Assembly: GCF_031127815.1 (NCBI RefSeq)
Contig: NZ_JARXHY010000009.1
Span: forward strand, 124,001 to 188,000
Length of the DNA stretch: 64,000 nucleotides
Direction of reading: 5' to 3'
Source: Pelagicoccus sp. SDUM812003
GTDB taxonomy: Bacteria; Verrucomicrobiota; Verrucomicrobiia; Opitutales; Opitutaceae
Under the pieces are notes generated by a model that was not told the origin of the DNA, did not search any database, and was given only the letters and a program-made list of their open reading frames with translations. The position numbers and the translations under genes are program-made. Positions 36,636-45,618 of this stretch are shown one piece after another (position 1 is the stretch's first letter; every line of letters begins with the position of its first letter).

Positions 36636-38081
36636 ATGCCGCACCGGTCCATACGCTTCCGCATACAGTTCTGGCACAGTCTGCTGCTGGTGGTCATCAC
36701 CATCGGTCTCTCCCTCTCCTACTACTACTACGAAAAGCAAAACCAGCTGCGCCTGATCGACGTCACCCTGCAAAGCGTCTCGGTGCGCCTTCTGCCCCAG
36801 GTCGAAACATTCATCCTGCGGGAGAACCGCGAGCGCTTCCCCCCGCGCCGACCGCCCGGGGATGCCGGTATGGCCAGCCGGCCGGCGCCAAGGCCACGGC
36901 TCGATCGCAGACCGGGCATCCAAACCAGCGCTCAGGAGATAGCGGAAGAGCTCAGCGACTTGAACACCATGGTCTACGCCTGGGACCGCGATCTGGAGCA
37001 AATCTACCAGTCTCCCAACGCTACGGAGCTTTCCCCCGAACTCGGCAGCTTTTCCGCGGCTCCGGACCGGCCAAACCTCTACACGGTCGATCGTATTCGC
37101 TTATTCGTTACGAAAACGCGAATCGGCATGACCATCGGATTCGCCAAGGACATTTCCGAGCACATCGCCGATCTGGCCGCCCTGAGAAAAAAGCTCGTCG
37201 CTCTCGACGCGCTCATCATCTTCGCAGGCGTATTCGGCGGCTGGTACCTGACGGGCAGAGCCATCCGACCCATTCAGACGATCAGCGACACGGCCAAAAA
37301 GATTGCCGACGGGCAACGCAATCTTCGTATCAGCTCTTCAGATACAGGCTGCGAACTCGAGAGCCTCGCCAAGGTGCTGAACGAAACCTTCTACAAGCTG
37401 GACCGATCCTACGCCCAACAAGTCCAATTCACCGCCGACGCGTCGCACGAGCTGAGAACCCCGGTGGCCGCCCTGCTCACCCAGATCCAGCTCGCCCTCT
37501 CTCGCGAGCGACGTCAGGAGGAGTACATCGAGCACTTCCAAGCCTGCCAGAATCAGGCCAACCACTTGAAGAACCTGCTCAGCAGCTTGCTCGATCTGGC
37601 CCGATCCGATTCCGGAGAGCTCGAGTTTCGCAAGGCCGACTACGACCTGAGCGAGCTGGTGCAGGAGTGCTGCGACTGGCTCGAACCGATCGCTGCGAAA
37701 AAGGAGGTGAGCTTCACGAAACGCCTCGCCCCGGTGACCGCTCGCATCGACGGACTGAGAATGGGGCAGGTGCTGACAAACATCCTTTCCAACGCCATAC
37801 GGTACAGCCCAAACGGAGAGACCATACGAATCGAACTACAGCAGATCGAAGAACGAGCTCGTATCCGGATTTCGGATAACGGTCCCGGAATCCCGGCGTC
37901 GGAACGAAGCCGCATCTTCGATCGTTTCGTTCGAGCTTCGAAATCCAGGTCGAGCGCCAGCGGCAACGTCGGACTCGGACTGGCCATCGCCAAAGCCATC
38001 GTCGAACAGCACAAGGGCAGCATCCAGGTCGAATCCAGCCAACCCGGAGCCACCTTCATCGTGGAATTCCCGCTATCCTAG
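36636..38081 (+). CDS. Sensor histidine kinase
   Basis: The 481-residue kinase partners the adjacent OmpR-type regulator. It has an N-terminal membrane helix (FWHSLLLVVITIGLSLSYY), a periplasmic segment of about 150 residues with a Pro/Arg-rich patch around 66-92, and a second helix near 188-206. An HAMP domain is followed by HisKA, with H271 in ADASHELRTP, and a HATPase domain (N-box ILSNAIRYSP, G1 DNGPGIP, G2 GLGLAIAK). The periplasmic part shows no recognised fold. Its 3' end overlaps the stop of the convergent methyltransferase gene by nine bases. Confidence 0.95.
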   Translation: MPHRSIRFRIQFWHSLLLVVITIGLSLSYYYYEKQNQLRLIDVTLQSVSVRLLPQVETFILRENRERFPPRRPPGDAGMASRPAPRPRLDRRPGIQTSAQEIAEELSDLNTMVYAWDRDLEQIYQSPNATELSPELGSFSAAPDRPNLYTVDRIRLFVTKTRIGMTIGFAKDISEHIADLAALRKKLVALDALIIFAGVFGGWYLTGRAIRPIQTISDTAKKIADGQRNLRISSSDTGCELESLAKVLNETFYKLDRSYAQQVQFTADASHELRTPVAALLTQIQLALSRERRQEEYIEHFQACQNQANHLKNLLSSLLDLARSDSGELEFRKADYDLSELVQECCDWLEPIAAKKEVSFTKRLAPVTARIDGLRMGQVLTNILSNAIRYSPNGETIRIELQQIEERARIRISDNGPGIPASERSRIFDRFVRASKSRSSASGNVGLGLAIAKAIVEQHKGSIQVESSQPGATFIVEFPLS

Positions 38082-38861
38082 CTTACGGTCCGCTTCGAAC
38101 ACCATCGCCGCGTAGCCGATCTCTCTTTCATCCACAGCGGCGAGCAGAGAACTCGCCGTTTCCCTTTCCAAGCCTCGGCCCCAGGCGCCAGGTATGGGAT
38201 TCTTGCTCTGCAAGGTCGACCCCATGATCACCGACTCGAGATAGTTCGATAGATGAACGTCCAAAGGTTCGAAATGCACGAGGCTCATGCCTTGCTCCTC
38301 AAACAGCAAGACCACGTCGCTCACGATCGAGCGATCATAGGTGCCGCCCAGCCATCGCTTCAGCTCGCTGTCCATCGACTGCGGTTCTCGACGGAAATAC
38401 ATGTCAGCCACCAGAATCGAGCCGCTCGGCTTGATCATGCCAGACAGATCCCGAACCACCGACCTGGGATTGCTAACCGTATCCAAAAACCGGTCACAGT
38501 AGATCGCATCGAAGGAGTTCTCAGCGAATGGCAAGGACTCAGGCTGCTCCACGAAAAACTGCGTATTGCACCTCAAAGCTTCCAGTTCGCCGCTGGCCCG
38601 TATGGCACCGCGCACGGCGCCCGAGCAAGCGTCGACCCCGATCACCTGAGCCCCCGTCCTCATGGCGAGCGTCAAAGCGTTGTCGCCGTCCGAGCAGCCC
38701 AGATCAAGCACCCGACTCCTCTCGTTGAAGGAGAAGCGGTCGCAGATCAAGTCCGCGATATGGGTCATTCTGGTTAGAGGAAATATCGCGTTCAGCGAGC
38801 AGCCTCTCTTTTGGTGGCGGCGCCTGAGGTCCGGCGCGTCGGCAGTGAGCATTTGTTTCAT
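38073..38861 (-). CDS. SAM-dependent methyltransferase (type 11-like)
   Basis: This 262-residue protein has the class-I methyltransferase pattern: SAM-binding VLDLGCSDGDNALTLA, acidic loop GVDACSGAV, motif II FDAIYCDRFLDTVSNP, and motif III MIKPSGSILVADMYF. The rest of the C-terminus (LSNYLESVIMGSTL) is unusual and may hold the acceptor substrate. Methyltransferases of this group act on small molecules, quinones or lipids, so the substrate is open. It converges on the sensor kinase and overlaps its final nine bases, so transcription from one strand may interfere with the other. The upstream 214 bases lead to the divergent gpmI gene. Confidence 0.85.
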   Translation of the reverse strand: MKQMLTADAPDLRRRHQKRGCSLNAIFPLTRMTHIADLICDRFSFNERSRVLDLGCSDGDNALTLAMRTGAQVIGVDACSGAVRGAIRASGELEALRCNTQFFVEQPESLPFAENSFDAIYCDRFLDTVSNPRSVVRDLSGMIKPSGSILVADMYFRREPQSMDSELKRWLGGTYDRSIVSDVVLLFEEQGMSLVHFEPLDVHLSNYLESVIMGSTLQSKNPIPGAWGRGLERETASSLLAAVDEREIGYAAMVFEADRKLG

Positions 38862-39075
38862 TTCAGAGTTCCAGGTTGAAGGCGTTGGCGAGATCTTCAG
38901 CTTTCGATCGTCCTGCCCAGCCTAGCAAAACGGGACTTTACGCCCATCTTAAGCTCCCGGCTTTCGCAGCCTTTTTACAAGCTCCGCAGGCCCAGCCCCC
39001 TCCTAAAATTCAATACACTCTTGTCATCAATCCGCTTTCCGCGCTTCGTGTGACGCGCAAACCACTTCACGAATC

Positions 39076-40653
39076 ATGAGCGAAGCGAAAAAACCAGTAC
39101 TCCTCGTCATCCGCGACGGATGGGGCAGCAACCACAACGCCGACCAAGACGGCTACAACGCCGTCAAGCTGGCGAACACCCCCGTCTCCGATATGCTGAG
39201 CGCCGAGTGGCCCCGCACCGAGCTGGCCGCATGCGGTCTCGATGTCGGCGTGCCAGAGGGCATCATGGGCAATTCCGAAGTCGGCCACCAGAACATCGGG
39301 GCCGGCCGCATCGTGGACCAGGAGATCGTGCGCATCACCAAAGCCTTCAAGGACGGCGCCGTCACCGGCAACAAGGCCCTCGAAGGCGCCTTCTCCAAAG
39401 CCAAGTCCGGCGGCAAGCTGCACTATATGGGCATCGCCTCCGACGCTGGCGTGCACGGCTTGCTCGAGCACCTCTACGGGCTGGTGGAAGAAGCCAAGAA
39501 GGCCGGCGTCGAGGAGGTCTACGTTCACCTCTTCACCGACGGCCGCGACACCCCGCCGCACTCCGGCAAGGGATTCGCCGAACAGTGCGAAGCGAAACTC
39601 AAGGAGATCGGCATCGGAAAAATCGCTTCCGTCTGCGGCCGCTTCTGGTGCATGGACCGCGACGAGCGCTGGGACCGCGTGGGCAAGGCCTACAACATGC
39701 TCACCGGCAAGGAAGGCGACAAAGCGAAGTCCGCCCCGGAAGCCATCCAGGCCTACTACGACAACCCCACTTCCGACTCCAACATCGGCGACGAGTTCGT
39801 AGCTCCGACCTGGATCGTAGACGAAAACGACCAGCCCATCGCCACTATCGGCAACGGCGACGCAGTGGTCTTCTACAACTACCGCGGCGACCGTCCGCGC
39901 GAATTGGCCAAGGCGTTCATCCAGGATGACTTCGATGGCTTCGATCGAGGCGAAAAGCTGGACCTCTTCTTCGTGGCCATGACCGAATGGCAGAAGGGCC
40001 TCTGCGAAAACGTGGTGTTCTACAAGCCGGAGAAAATGAAGAACGTGCTCGGCGCCTACCTCGCCGATAAGGGCCTCACCCAGTTCCGCTCCGCCGAAAC
40101 GGAAAAGTTCCCCCACGTCACCTTCTTCTTCAACGACTACCGTGAAGAGCCCTTCCCGGGCGAAGATCGCGGCATGGCCAAGTCCCCCAAGGTCCCGACC
40201 TACGACCAGGCCCCGGAAATGTCCGCCAGCGAAGTCACCGAACTGGTCAAGGACGCCATTCTCTCCGGCAAATACGACTTCATTCTGGTCAACTACGCCA
40301 ACCCCGACATGGTCGGCCACACCGGCAACCTGGAAGCGGTCAAGAAGGCCTGCGCCACGGTCGACGAAGGCATCGGCATCCTGCTGGAAGCCATCGACAA
40401 GATGGGCGGCAAGGCCCTCATCACCGCCGACCACGGCAACGCGGATCAGCTCTGGGACAACACCGTGGACGGTCCTCACACCGCCCACACCCTCAACCCG
40501 GTGGAAGCCGTGGTCTACGGCGAAGGCCTCAAAGGCAAGGAGCTGGTCAACGACAACAATCGTCGCCTCGCCGACATCGCTCCGACCATCCTCGCCATGA
40601 TGGGCCTAGAAAAGCCCGCCGAAATGACCGGCATCAACCTCATCAAGGACTAA
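39076..40653 (+). CDS. gpmI: 2,3-bisphosphoglycerate-independent phosphoglycerate mutase
   Basis: GpmI interconverts 3- and 2-phosphoglycerate in glycolysis and gluconeogenesis using two metal ions. The 525-residue sequence has the catalytic Ser, S67, in GNSEVGH, the N-terminal metal ligand in VIRDGWG, the FTDGRDTPP block, and C-terminal ligands in ADHGNAD and VDGPHTAH. The loop after the catalytic Ser reads [10 protein letters not shown] where many members have VGHLNLGAGR. The start is supported by the family's usual N-terminus. Three GC-rich hairpins lie downstream, the last a good terminator. Confidence 0.96.
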   Translation: MSEAKKPVLLVIRDGWGSNHNADQDGYNAVKLANTPVSDMLSAEWPRTELAACGLDVGVPEGIMGNSEVGHQNIGAGRIVDQEIVRITKAFKDGAVTGNKALEGAFSKAKSGGKLHYMGIASDAGVHGLLEHLYGLVEEAKKAGVEEVYVHLFTDGRDTPPHSGKGFAEQCEAKLKEIGIGKIASVCGRFWCMDRDERWDRVGKAYNMLTGKEGDKAKSAPEAIQAYYDNPTSDSNIGDEFVAPTWIVDENDQPIATIGNGDAVVFYNYRGDRPRELAKAFIQDDFDGFDRGEKLDLFFVAMTEWQKGLCENVVFYKPEKMKNVLGAYLADKGLTQFRSAETEKFPHVTFFFNDYREEPFPGEDRGMAKSPKVPTYDQAPEMSASEVTELVKDAILSGKYDFILVNYANPDMVGHTGNLEAVKKACATVDEGIGILLEAIDKMGGKALITADHGNADQLWDNTVDGPHTAHTLNPVEAVVYGEGLKGKELVNDNNRRLADIAPTILAMMGLEKPAEMTGINLIKD

Positions 40654-40659
40654 ACGGTG

Positions 40660-40715
40660 GCGCGAGACCTCCGGGCTCGCGCGTCCCCCAAGGTAGCGGC
40701 CGCCATCTCGGCCGC
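40660..40715. repeat. Two GC-rich hairpins downstream of gpmI
   Basis: GCGCGAG (40660-40666) pairs with CTCGCGC (40676-40682), and GCGGCCG (40696-40702) pairs with CGGCCGC (40709-40715). Neither has a T-run. They precede the terminator hairpin at 40732 and belong to the same style of intergenic palindrome seen elsewhere in the window. Confidence 0.55.
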
Positions 40716-40731
40716 CACAAACCAATTTCCC

Positions 40732-40768
40732 AAGCGGCGACGAGCTCCCAGCTCGCGCCGCTTTTTTC
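40732..40768 (+). terminator. Rho-independent terminator downstream of gpmI
   Basis: AAGCGGCG-A-CGAGCT pairs with AGCTCG-CGCCGCTT around a CCC loop, with one bulged A. The stem of about 14 bp runs directly into six T's. It lies about 80 bases after the gpmI stop codon. Confidence 0.85.
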
Positions 40769-40828
40769 TACCCAACTTTCTCACTCTTACTCATACTCCT
40801 CCCCAAATCCGATACCCCACGCCCCAAG

Positions 40829-43285
40829 ATGCCCCGACTTCTGGCCCTCCTCACCGTTCTCCTATTCTCTCACCCCTCTCCCCACCTTCCCGCCGGCGAA
40901 CCGCCCCCGCCCGAGCCTAAATTTCAACCAGCCGACGAGCTCTCCCGCGAGGAATGGCGGGCCGCTCACGATCGCTGGCAAGCCGAGCACGACGCTTGGG
41001 AAAACCAGCTAACCGCCCAGCAAGTCATCGAATTGCAGAAAGCGAAACGGGCCGAAAACTCCGCCGAACAGGAAGGCTCCATCCGAAACCAAAGCCTCCC
41101 CACCGCCGCCAGCGACTACGATTGGCGAGTCGAAGCAGAAAAACGCAAACTCTCCTCCGCCCTCCTCGACAGCCTCGAAAACCACCAGCTGGCCTACGGC
41201 GATTCCTGCCGCCAGTCCTTCGCCCCCTATCTCAGCGGCCCAGTCTTCATCACCAGCGATTCCCTGCTCAACGCCTTCCATGTCCTCTTCGAAGACTCCT
41301 TCCGCGAGCTCGAGCTTCGTCGGGCCGAATCCTTTCGCGGCCGACTCGCCGCCGTCCTCGCCGCCGCCCGCTCCGCCCTCACCACCGCCTTCAGCGAACG
41401 GTTGCCTGGCGAAGCCATGCCCGCCGATCGCTTCGAAGCTGCCTTCTCCCAAGTCGAACTCGCCCTCGGTCCGGCCCTGATCCTCATGGGCGAACCGCTA
41501 GAGAGCTTTTCCGAAATCCACCGGCAGGAAATCGCCGCCCAAGTCCAGCTCATCACCCAAGCCGACTCCCAAATCCTCCCGTCTTGGCTTGCTCCCGCCG
41601 ACCCCGAGTCCCTATTGGCCATCGACTATCGACGCTGCAGACCCGTCGGATTCTACGCCGACTCGCCCCGCCTGCAAAACTACTTCCGGGCCCTGCGTTG
41701 GCTGCAAATGCTGCCGTTTCGAGCCAGTCGCGAACACGAATTCGACGCCATGGCCCTACTGGCCATCGCTTGCGATGAGAGCAAGCAGGAGGGCGCCTTC
41801 GCTCGCTACACTCAGCTGCTCGGCCGAGGAGACGATCCCACCATGATCGAGCTGGGCAAGCTCTTGGACTTCGTCTCCCCACGCAGCTGGCGAACCTTCG
41901 ACTGCCGCCGCCCGGAGGTTCGCAAGCGCGTCTCCCTCAAGCTCATCCAGGACGGCTACTACCGAATCAATTCCGACCTGCGAGCCAAGACCACCGTGGT
42001 AGACGCCTTCCCAAAACTGGTCTTCCGAATCGTTTCTACCGCCGCCCTCCCCGACGCCATCACCTTCCAGGAGATGCTGGACCAGGACCTTGCCCCCTCC
42101 GGTCTCGCCGTCGCCGCCTGGCTCGGTTCCGAGTATGCTCTGGAAAACCTCGCTCCCGCGGAGCGAAGCTTCATCGAGGCCAACCCCAAGCCCGCCCAAG
42201 ACCCCTTCGATCACTACGACCGCTACCGCAGCGCCAAGCTCTACCCACGCTACCTGGACGTTCTCAGCACCCTCTTCATCCCGGCCGCCCCAGAAGCGCC
42301 AGACTTCATGCGCCGCGAGGCTTGGGCCGCTAAAAGCTGCCAAAGCGCTCTCGGCTCATGGGCCCAAATGCGCCACACCTTCACCCTACAGGCGAAGATG
42401 ACACAGCACTACCTCGGCCTAGCCCTGGTCCCACCCGGCTTCGTCGAGCCGAACCCCGAGTTCTTCGCCCGCATGGCCCGCCTGATCGAAACCTCCCACA
42501 ACGCCCTCGAAGCGGAAAAGTGTTTCCAGCCATCGCGCTGGGAGGAATCGGACCGGCTTCGTGAGCTGGCGTTATTTCTGCAAAAACCTCACATCGTCGC
42601 TCCCGCCATCGTCAAGCTTCTCGGATTTGACTCCTCATGGGAGGATTTTCTGGAAATGCAATCGGTTGCCGAAGCCGTCTCCGATCCCTCGATCGTTCCC
42701 TCTAGCGGGCTCGATGACGACGACCCCGACTACCAAGCAAAGCGCCTGCGGGCCATCGAAATCCTGGAAGCGAAAGCCGAGGCCATCGAGAGCGGGGCCA
42801 CCAGTATTCCTCAGCAAAGGTCCATCCTCGAAGACCGTTGGGAAAAACTCGCCAAAATCGCCCGCCAGCTGGAGAGCCTCGCCCATAAGCAACTTCGCCA
42901 GCTGCCGTGGAGCCATGCCGAGGAAGCCTTCCTCAAAGAATACGGCGAAAAGCTGGCCTACGTGATGGGCTATTTCGGAAACTCCTGGCTCACTCCCCGC
43001 GACGACGCCCCACGCTGGGCGGAAGTGGTCGGCTATCCCGAGCGACAACGCTCTCTCTCCGCCGCCGTCGGTCGCCCGCGTACCTTCTACGTGCTCTACC
43101 CTTGGCAAGGCTTGGAGATCCTCTGCCAAGGCTCCGTCATGCAGTACTACGAGTTCGAGACCGATACCACTCTCACCGATCAGGAGTGGAAGACCCGTCT
43201 CGACTCTCCCAACGCCCCTGTCCTACCAGAATGGATACAGCCATACGCCTCCACGCCAGCTGCGCCACCGCCTGACCCGCACTGA
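40829..43285 (+). CDS. DUF3160 domain protein, large secreted
   Basis: The 818-residue product carries a signal peptide (MPRLLALLTVLLFSHPSPHLPAG) and a DUF3160 domain, visible in VFITSDSLLNAFHVLFEDSFRELEL and in the later LGFD..DDDDPDYQAK and YYEFETDTTLTDQEWK segments. DUF3160 proteins are mostly helical, large, extracytoplasmic and of unknown function. The gene starts after the gpmI terminator and ends 76 bases before the convergent MarR-GNAT gene. Acidic and Pro-rich linkers near the N-terminus suggest a flexible arm. Confidence 0.85.
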   Translation: MPRLLALLTVLLFSHPSPHLPAGEPPPPEPKFQPADELSREEWRAAHDRWQAEHDAWENQLTAQQVIELQKAKRAENSAEQEGSIRNQSLPTAASDYDWRVEAEKRKLSSALLDSLENHQLAYGDSCRQSFAPYLSGPVFITSDSLLNAFHVLFEDSFRELELRRAESFRGRLAAVLAAARSALTTAFSERLPGEAMPADRFEAAFSQVELALGPALILMGEPLESFSEIHRQEIAAQVQLITQADSQILPSWLAPADPESLLAIDYRRCRPVGFYADSPRLQNYFRALRWLQMLPFRASREHEFDAMALLAIACDESKQEGAFARYTQLLGRGDDPTMIELGKLLDFVSPRSWRTFDCRRPEVRKRVSLKLIQDGYYRINSDLRAKTTVVDAFPKLVFRIVSTAALPDAITFQEMLDQDLAPSGLAVAAWLGSEYALENLAPAERSFIEANPKPAQDPFDHYDRYRSAKLYPRYLDVLSTLFIPAAPEAPDFMRREAWAAKSCQSALGSWAQMRHTFTLQAKMTQHYLGLALVPPGFVEPNPEFFARMARLIETSHNALEAEKCFQPSRWEESDRLRELALFLQKPHIVAPAIVKLLGFDSSWEDFLEMQSVAEAVSDPSIVPSSGLDDDDPDYQAKRLRAIEILEAKAEAIESGATSIPQQRSILEDRWEKLAKIARQLESLAHKQLRQLPWSHAEEAFLKEYGEKLAYVMGYFGNSWLTPRDDAPRWAEVVGYPERQRSLSAAVGRPRTFYVLYPWQGLEILCQGSVMQYYEFETDTTLTDQEWKTRLDSPNAPVLPEWIQPYASTPAAPPPDPH

Positions 43286-43361
43286 TCCACTTCGCAGCGA
43301 AACCGATTCAGATCCCCAGTTTCGCAGCCATGAAGCTGAAATCGAAATTCGTGAAGAAGGG

Positions 43362-44324
43362 CTAGGGAGCTCCCTTTTCATCCAGCCGAAGCTCCATCTG
43401 AATATCGGCACGAGCATAGGGAGACGGGCCGCCGTCTACCTCTACGAATCCAAGTTTTCGATACAGGCTGATAGCTGGGACAAGCGAACGATTGCTCTCT
43501 AGATAGATCCTCGACGCACCTAGCTCCTTCGCTCGCTCGATCGCCGCTAGGCCCAGCTTCTTGCCAAGCCCGAACCCGCGGGCCCTCGGAGCGACTGCCA
43601 TCTTAGCCATTTCCAAGCACCCTTCTCCATGCGGCACCAGAGCGCAGGTTCCCAGGCATTCGCCATCCACCAGAGCGAAAAGGATGTCTCCCCCTTTCTC
43701 GACGATGCTCTGTTCCGGGTTCAACAGCTGCCGCCGATCAGATTCCTCCAAAGTGAAATACCGCGTGATCCATTCCTCGTTCAACCGGTAGAAATCGTCC
43801 GCAAGCTCCCGACGGTAGGTCACGATCTCAACGCTTTCGCTCTCCCGTCTCGCCTTCTCCTCCTGGACTCGCTGGAAAAGCGAACGCTTCGACAGCGCTC
43901 GCTCGCAATCGCAGATCGCCTGCCACAGATCGAAGTCCGACTCCGCCACCAACTCCGCCGCGACCTTGCCCACATCCGTCAATTGACGCTGCAAAGCCGG
44001 TCCGTGGGATCGCCCTTTCTCAGTCAGCGAGAGGAAAGACTTGCGCGTATCCCGCCGCCCTTTCTCCGAGCTGACAAACCCGGCTTTCTCCATCTCCTTG
44101 GCGATCTGGCTCACCGAAGCATGACTCTGGCCCACGCGCTCCGCGATCGCCGATACCGACTCGCTTCCCCCCTCCTTTAACACGTAGTAGACCGGAAACC
44201 AACGCGGCTGAATCGCCGACCCATACAGCCGATAGACCTCCGCCGCATCCTCCGCCAGACGATCCCCCAGTCGCCGCAAGCGACTCCCCAACGAACACAC
44301 CCCAAGCTGGTCGTAGAATTCCAT
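43362..44324 (-). CDS. MarR-type regulator fused to a GNAT acetyltransferase
   Basis: The 320-residue protein joins a MarR winged-helix domain (about 1-140, with VSAIAERVGQSHASVSQIAKEMEKAGFV) to a GNAT N-acetyltransferase domain (about 165-315, with EMAKMAVAPRARGFGLGKKLGLAAIERA and ISLYRKLGFVEVDG). The R-x-x-G-x-G acetyl-CoA loop is intact. Such fusions are known and may couple sensing of an acetylated ligand to its own control. An exact 12-bp palindrome, GTAAGCGCTTAC, lies 11 to 22 bases upstream of the start codon. A decayed copy of the linker and GNAT start of such a protein lies at 52072-52215. Confidence 0.92.
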   Translation of the reverse strand: MEFYDQLGVCSLGSRLRRLGDRLAEDAAEVYRLYGSAIQPRWFPVYYVLKEGGSESVSAIAERVGQSHASVSQIAKEMEKAGFVSSEKGRRDTRKSFLSLTEKGRSHGPALQRQLTDVGKVAAELVAESDFDLWQAICDCERALSKRSLFQRVQEEKARRESESVEIVTYRRELADDFYRLNEEWITRYFTLEESDRRQLLNPEQSIVEKGGDILFALVDGECLGTCALVPHGEGCLEMAKMAVAPRARGFGLGKKLGLAAIERAKELGASRIYLESNRSLVPAISLYRKLGFVEVDGGPSPYARADIQMELRLDEKGAP

Positions 44325-44334
44325 AACTATTTAC

Positions 44335-44346
44335 GTAAGCGCTTAC
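44335..44346. promoter_or_regulatory. Palindromic operator candidate upstream of the MarR-GNAT gene
   Basis: GTAAGCGCTTAC is a perfect 12-bp palindrome centred 17 bases before the start codon. The core resembles operators bound by LacI-family and related repressors more than MarR sites. A 10-bp core of the same palindrome recurs at 31856-31865. Confidence 0.55.
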
Positions 44347-44359
44347 CTTTCTGGAAATC

Positions 44360-44441
44360 AATCCCGGAATCGCGCCTCGAAACCGGGATTTTGATCGTCC
44401 CGAAATGGGGACAGGGCTTTCGACCGACTCACGGCCGAAAG
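44360..44441. promoter_or_regulatory. Two inverted repeats upstream of the sigma-54-type promoter
   Basis: AATCCCGG (44360-44367) pairs with CCGGGATT (44383-44390). CTTTCGACCG (44417-44426) pairs with CGGCCGAAAG (44432-44441) at nine of ten positions. They lie about 60 to 140 bases upstream of the promoter element, where activators of sigma-54 RNA polymerase normally bind. Their role is inferred from position. Confidence 0.4.
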
Positions 44442-44498
44442 AAAAACGAATTTTTTATCCACTGGATACCAGGCACTTAAGCACTCCGCCCCAATCTC

Positions 44499-44514
44499 TG
44501 GCACGGACGTTGTT
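44499..44514 (+). promoter_or_regulatory. Sigma-54-type promoter candidate
   Basis: TGGCACGGACGTTGTT matches the TGGCACG-N4-TTGC(A/T) consensus except that the -12 GC is GT. The -24 GG is correctly spaced 10 bases from it. The predicted transcript start near 44526 is about 40 bases before the 21-residue reading frame. Confidence 0.45.
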
Positions 44515-44564
44515 TAGGCACAGGCCACACCGTCAACGCGAACTCTCAAAACGAAAAAACCATC

Positions 44565-44630
44565 ATGATCCTCATCGTCATCTATTCCGTCCTCGTTCTC
44601 AGCGCTCTGGTCTCCTCCCTCTTCATCTGA
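44565..44630 (+). CDS. Possible 21-residue hydrophobic membrane peptide
   Basis: The reading frame ATG..TGA encodes MILIVIYSVLVLSALVSSLF plus a final I, which is one hydrophobic membrane helix. It is too short to score on composition, but it has a proper start and stop, it begins about 40 bases downstream of a near-consensus sigma-54 promoter, and the CPBP protease gene follows 62 bases later. No ribosome binding site is visible, as with many genes here. A chance frame cannot be excluded. Confidence 0.45.
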   Translation: MILIVIYSVLVLSALVSSLFI

Positions 44631-44692
44631 GTCAAAGCCGACTTGCCAATCCGTTTCGTAGTTTCATTTCCACTACATCCCCTCCTCCAGAT

Positions 44693-45529
44693 ATGACACG
44701 CTTCACCAAGACCTTCCCCATCCTCTGCTTCATCGGCCTTTCCTACGGCCTCTCCTGGCTGTGCTGGCTGCCGATCCGAGACAAGATCCAGTCCAACCCC
44801 TTCGAGTCCGAGCCTTGGGTATTCATTCTCCTACTACTGGGCGGCTACGGCCCTAGCGTAGCTGCCTTGATCCTAGCCAGTCTCGATGGCGGAGCGAGCA
44901 AGGTGGTCGCCCTCCTGAAGAAGTTCGCCATCTTCAAGGTCGGCTTTCGCTGGTACGCGGTCGCACTACTCTACGGTCCTCTGGCCATGGCCATCAGCGT
45001 AGGTATTTACGCCGCTACGGGCGGAACCATCGGCTACGTTCACTACCCGGCCTTCCTCTTCATCCCGGTCATGTTCGTAGCGGCCTCCATCTTCGGACCG
45101 CTGGCGGAGGAGTTGGGCTTTCGCGGCTACGCCCTGCCGCTACTCTACGAGCGATACGGCTTCTTCCTCAGCAGCGTAGCCCTAGGCGCCATACACACCT
45201 TCTGGCATACGCCTTTGTTCTGGTCCGCCGAGGGCTCGGGCGTAAGCGGGGCCCCAGTTACCCTGGCTTCGGTGGGACTTTACTTCTTAACCACCACCTC
45301 GCTGAGCTTCATCTTCACTTGGGTGTTCAAGAACACCCGTGGCAGCGTCTTCCTCGCGTTTCTCGTTCATCTAAGCGCCAACGGCAGCAACATCGCTCGC
45401 GGCTTCATTCTTCCGGAACTCGACGATGCTGCGGCTCGCCTGATCAACGACTATCGAGCCTTCGTGCTGCTCGCCATGGTCGTTTGCGGCGCCGCCTTCA
45501 TCCGCATCGTTTCAACTCGCTCCCGCTAG
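44693..45529 (+). CDS. CPBP family intramembrane metalloprotease (CAAX/Abi type)
   Basis: The 278-residue protein has about eight hydrophobic helices and the catalytic motifs of the family: E139-E140 and R144 in EELGFRG, and H168 and H172 in HTFWH. These residues form the metal-dependent active site of Rce1-like and Abi-type proteases. Relatives process prenylated or membrane peptides or protect against peptide bacteriocins. The chosen ATG at 44693 opens the first helix; the frame is open to 44405 but the extension overlaps the promoter region and the small reading frame. The small hydrophobic peptide encoded just upstream is a candidate substrate or partner, which is inference. Confidence 0.9.
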   Translation: MTRFTKTFPILCFIGLSYGLSWLCWLPIRDKIQSNPFESEPWVFILLLLGGYGPSVAALILASLDGGASKVVALLKKFAIFKVGFRWYAVALLYGPLAMAISVGIYAATGGTIGYVHYPAFLFIPVMFVAASIFGPLAEELGFRGYALPLLYERYGFFLSSVALGAIHTFWHTPLFWSAEGSGVSGAPVTLASVGLYFLTTTSLSFIFTWVFKNTRGSVFLAFLVHLSANGSNIARGFILPELDDAAARLINDYRAFVLLAMVVCGAAFIRIVSTRSR

Positions 45530-45618
45530 GATTTCAACGACCACCTGGACAAGCGGCCTTTCCCGTTGCGACTCTGGAAAGGTCGTGCCAGAAACGGTGT
45601 TTCAACGATTGAACAACC

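Noticed and set aside
38073-38081. Treating the nine-base overlap of the kinase and methyltransferase genes as a frameshift or error
   Set aside because: Both proteins have complete domains and the overlap is a plain tail-to-tail one, common in compact genomes.
39067-40488. A 473-codon minus-strand frame opposite gpmI
   Set aside because: It is antisense to gpmI and has a Val/Gly/Asp-rich composition typical of a shadow.
44405-45529. A longer start for the CPBP protease
   Set aside because: The extension spans the promoter-like and palindromic region and the small reading frame, adds basic low-complexity residues, and leaves the first membrane helix internal. The ATG at 44693 is better.
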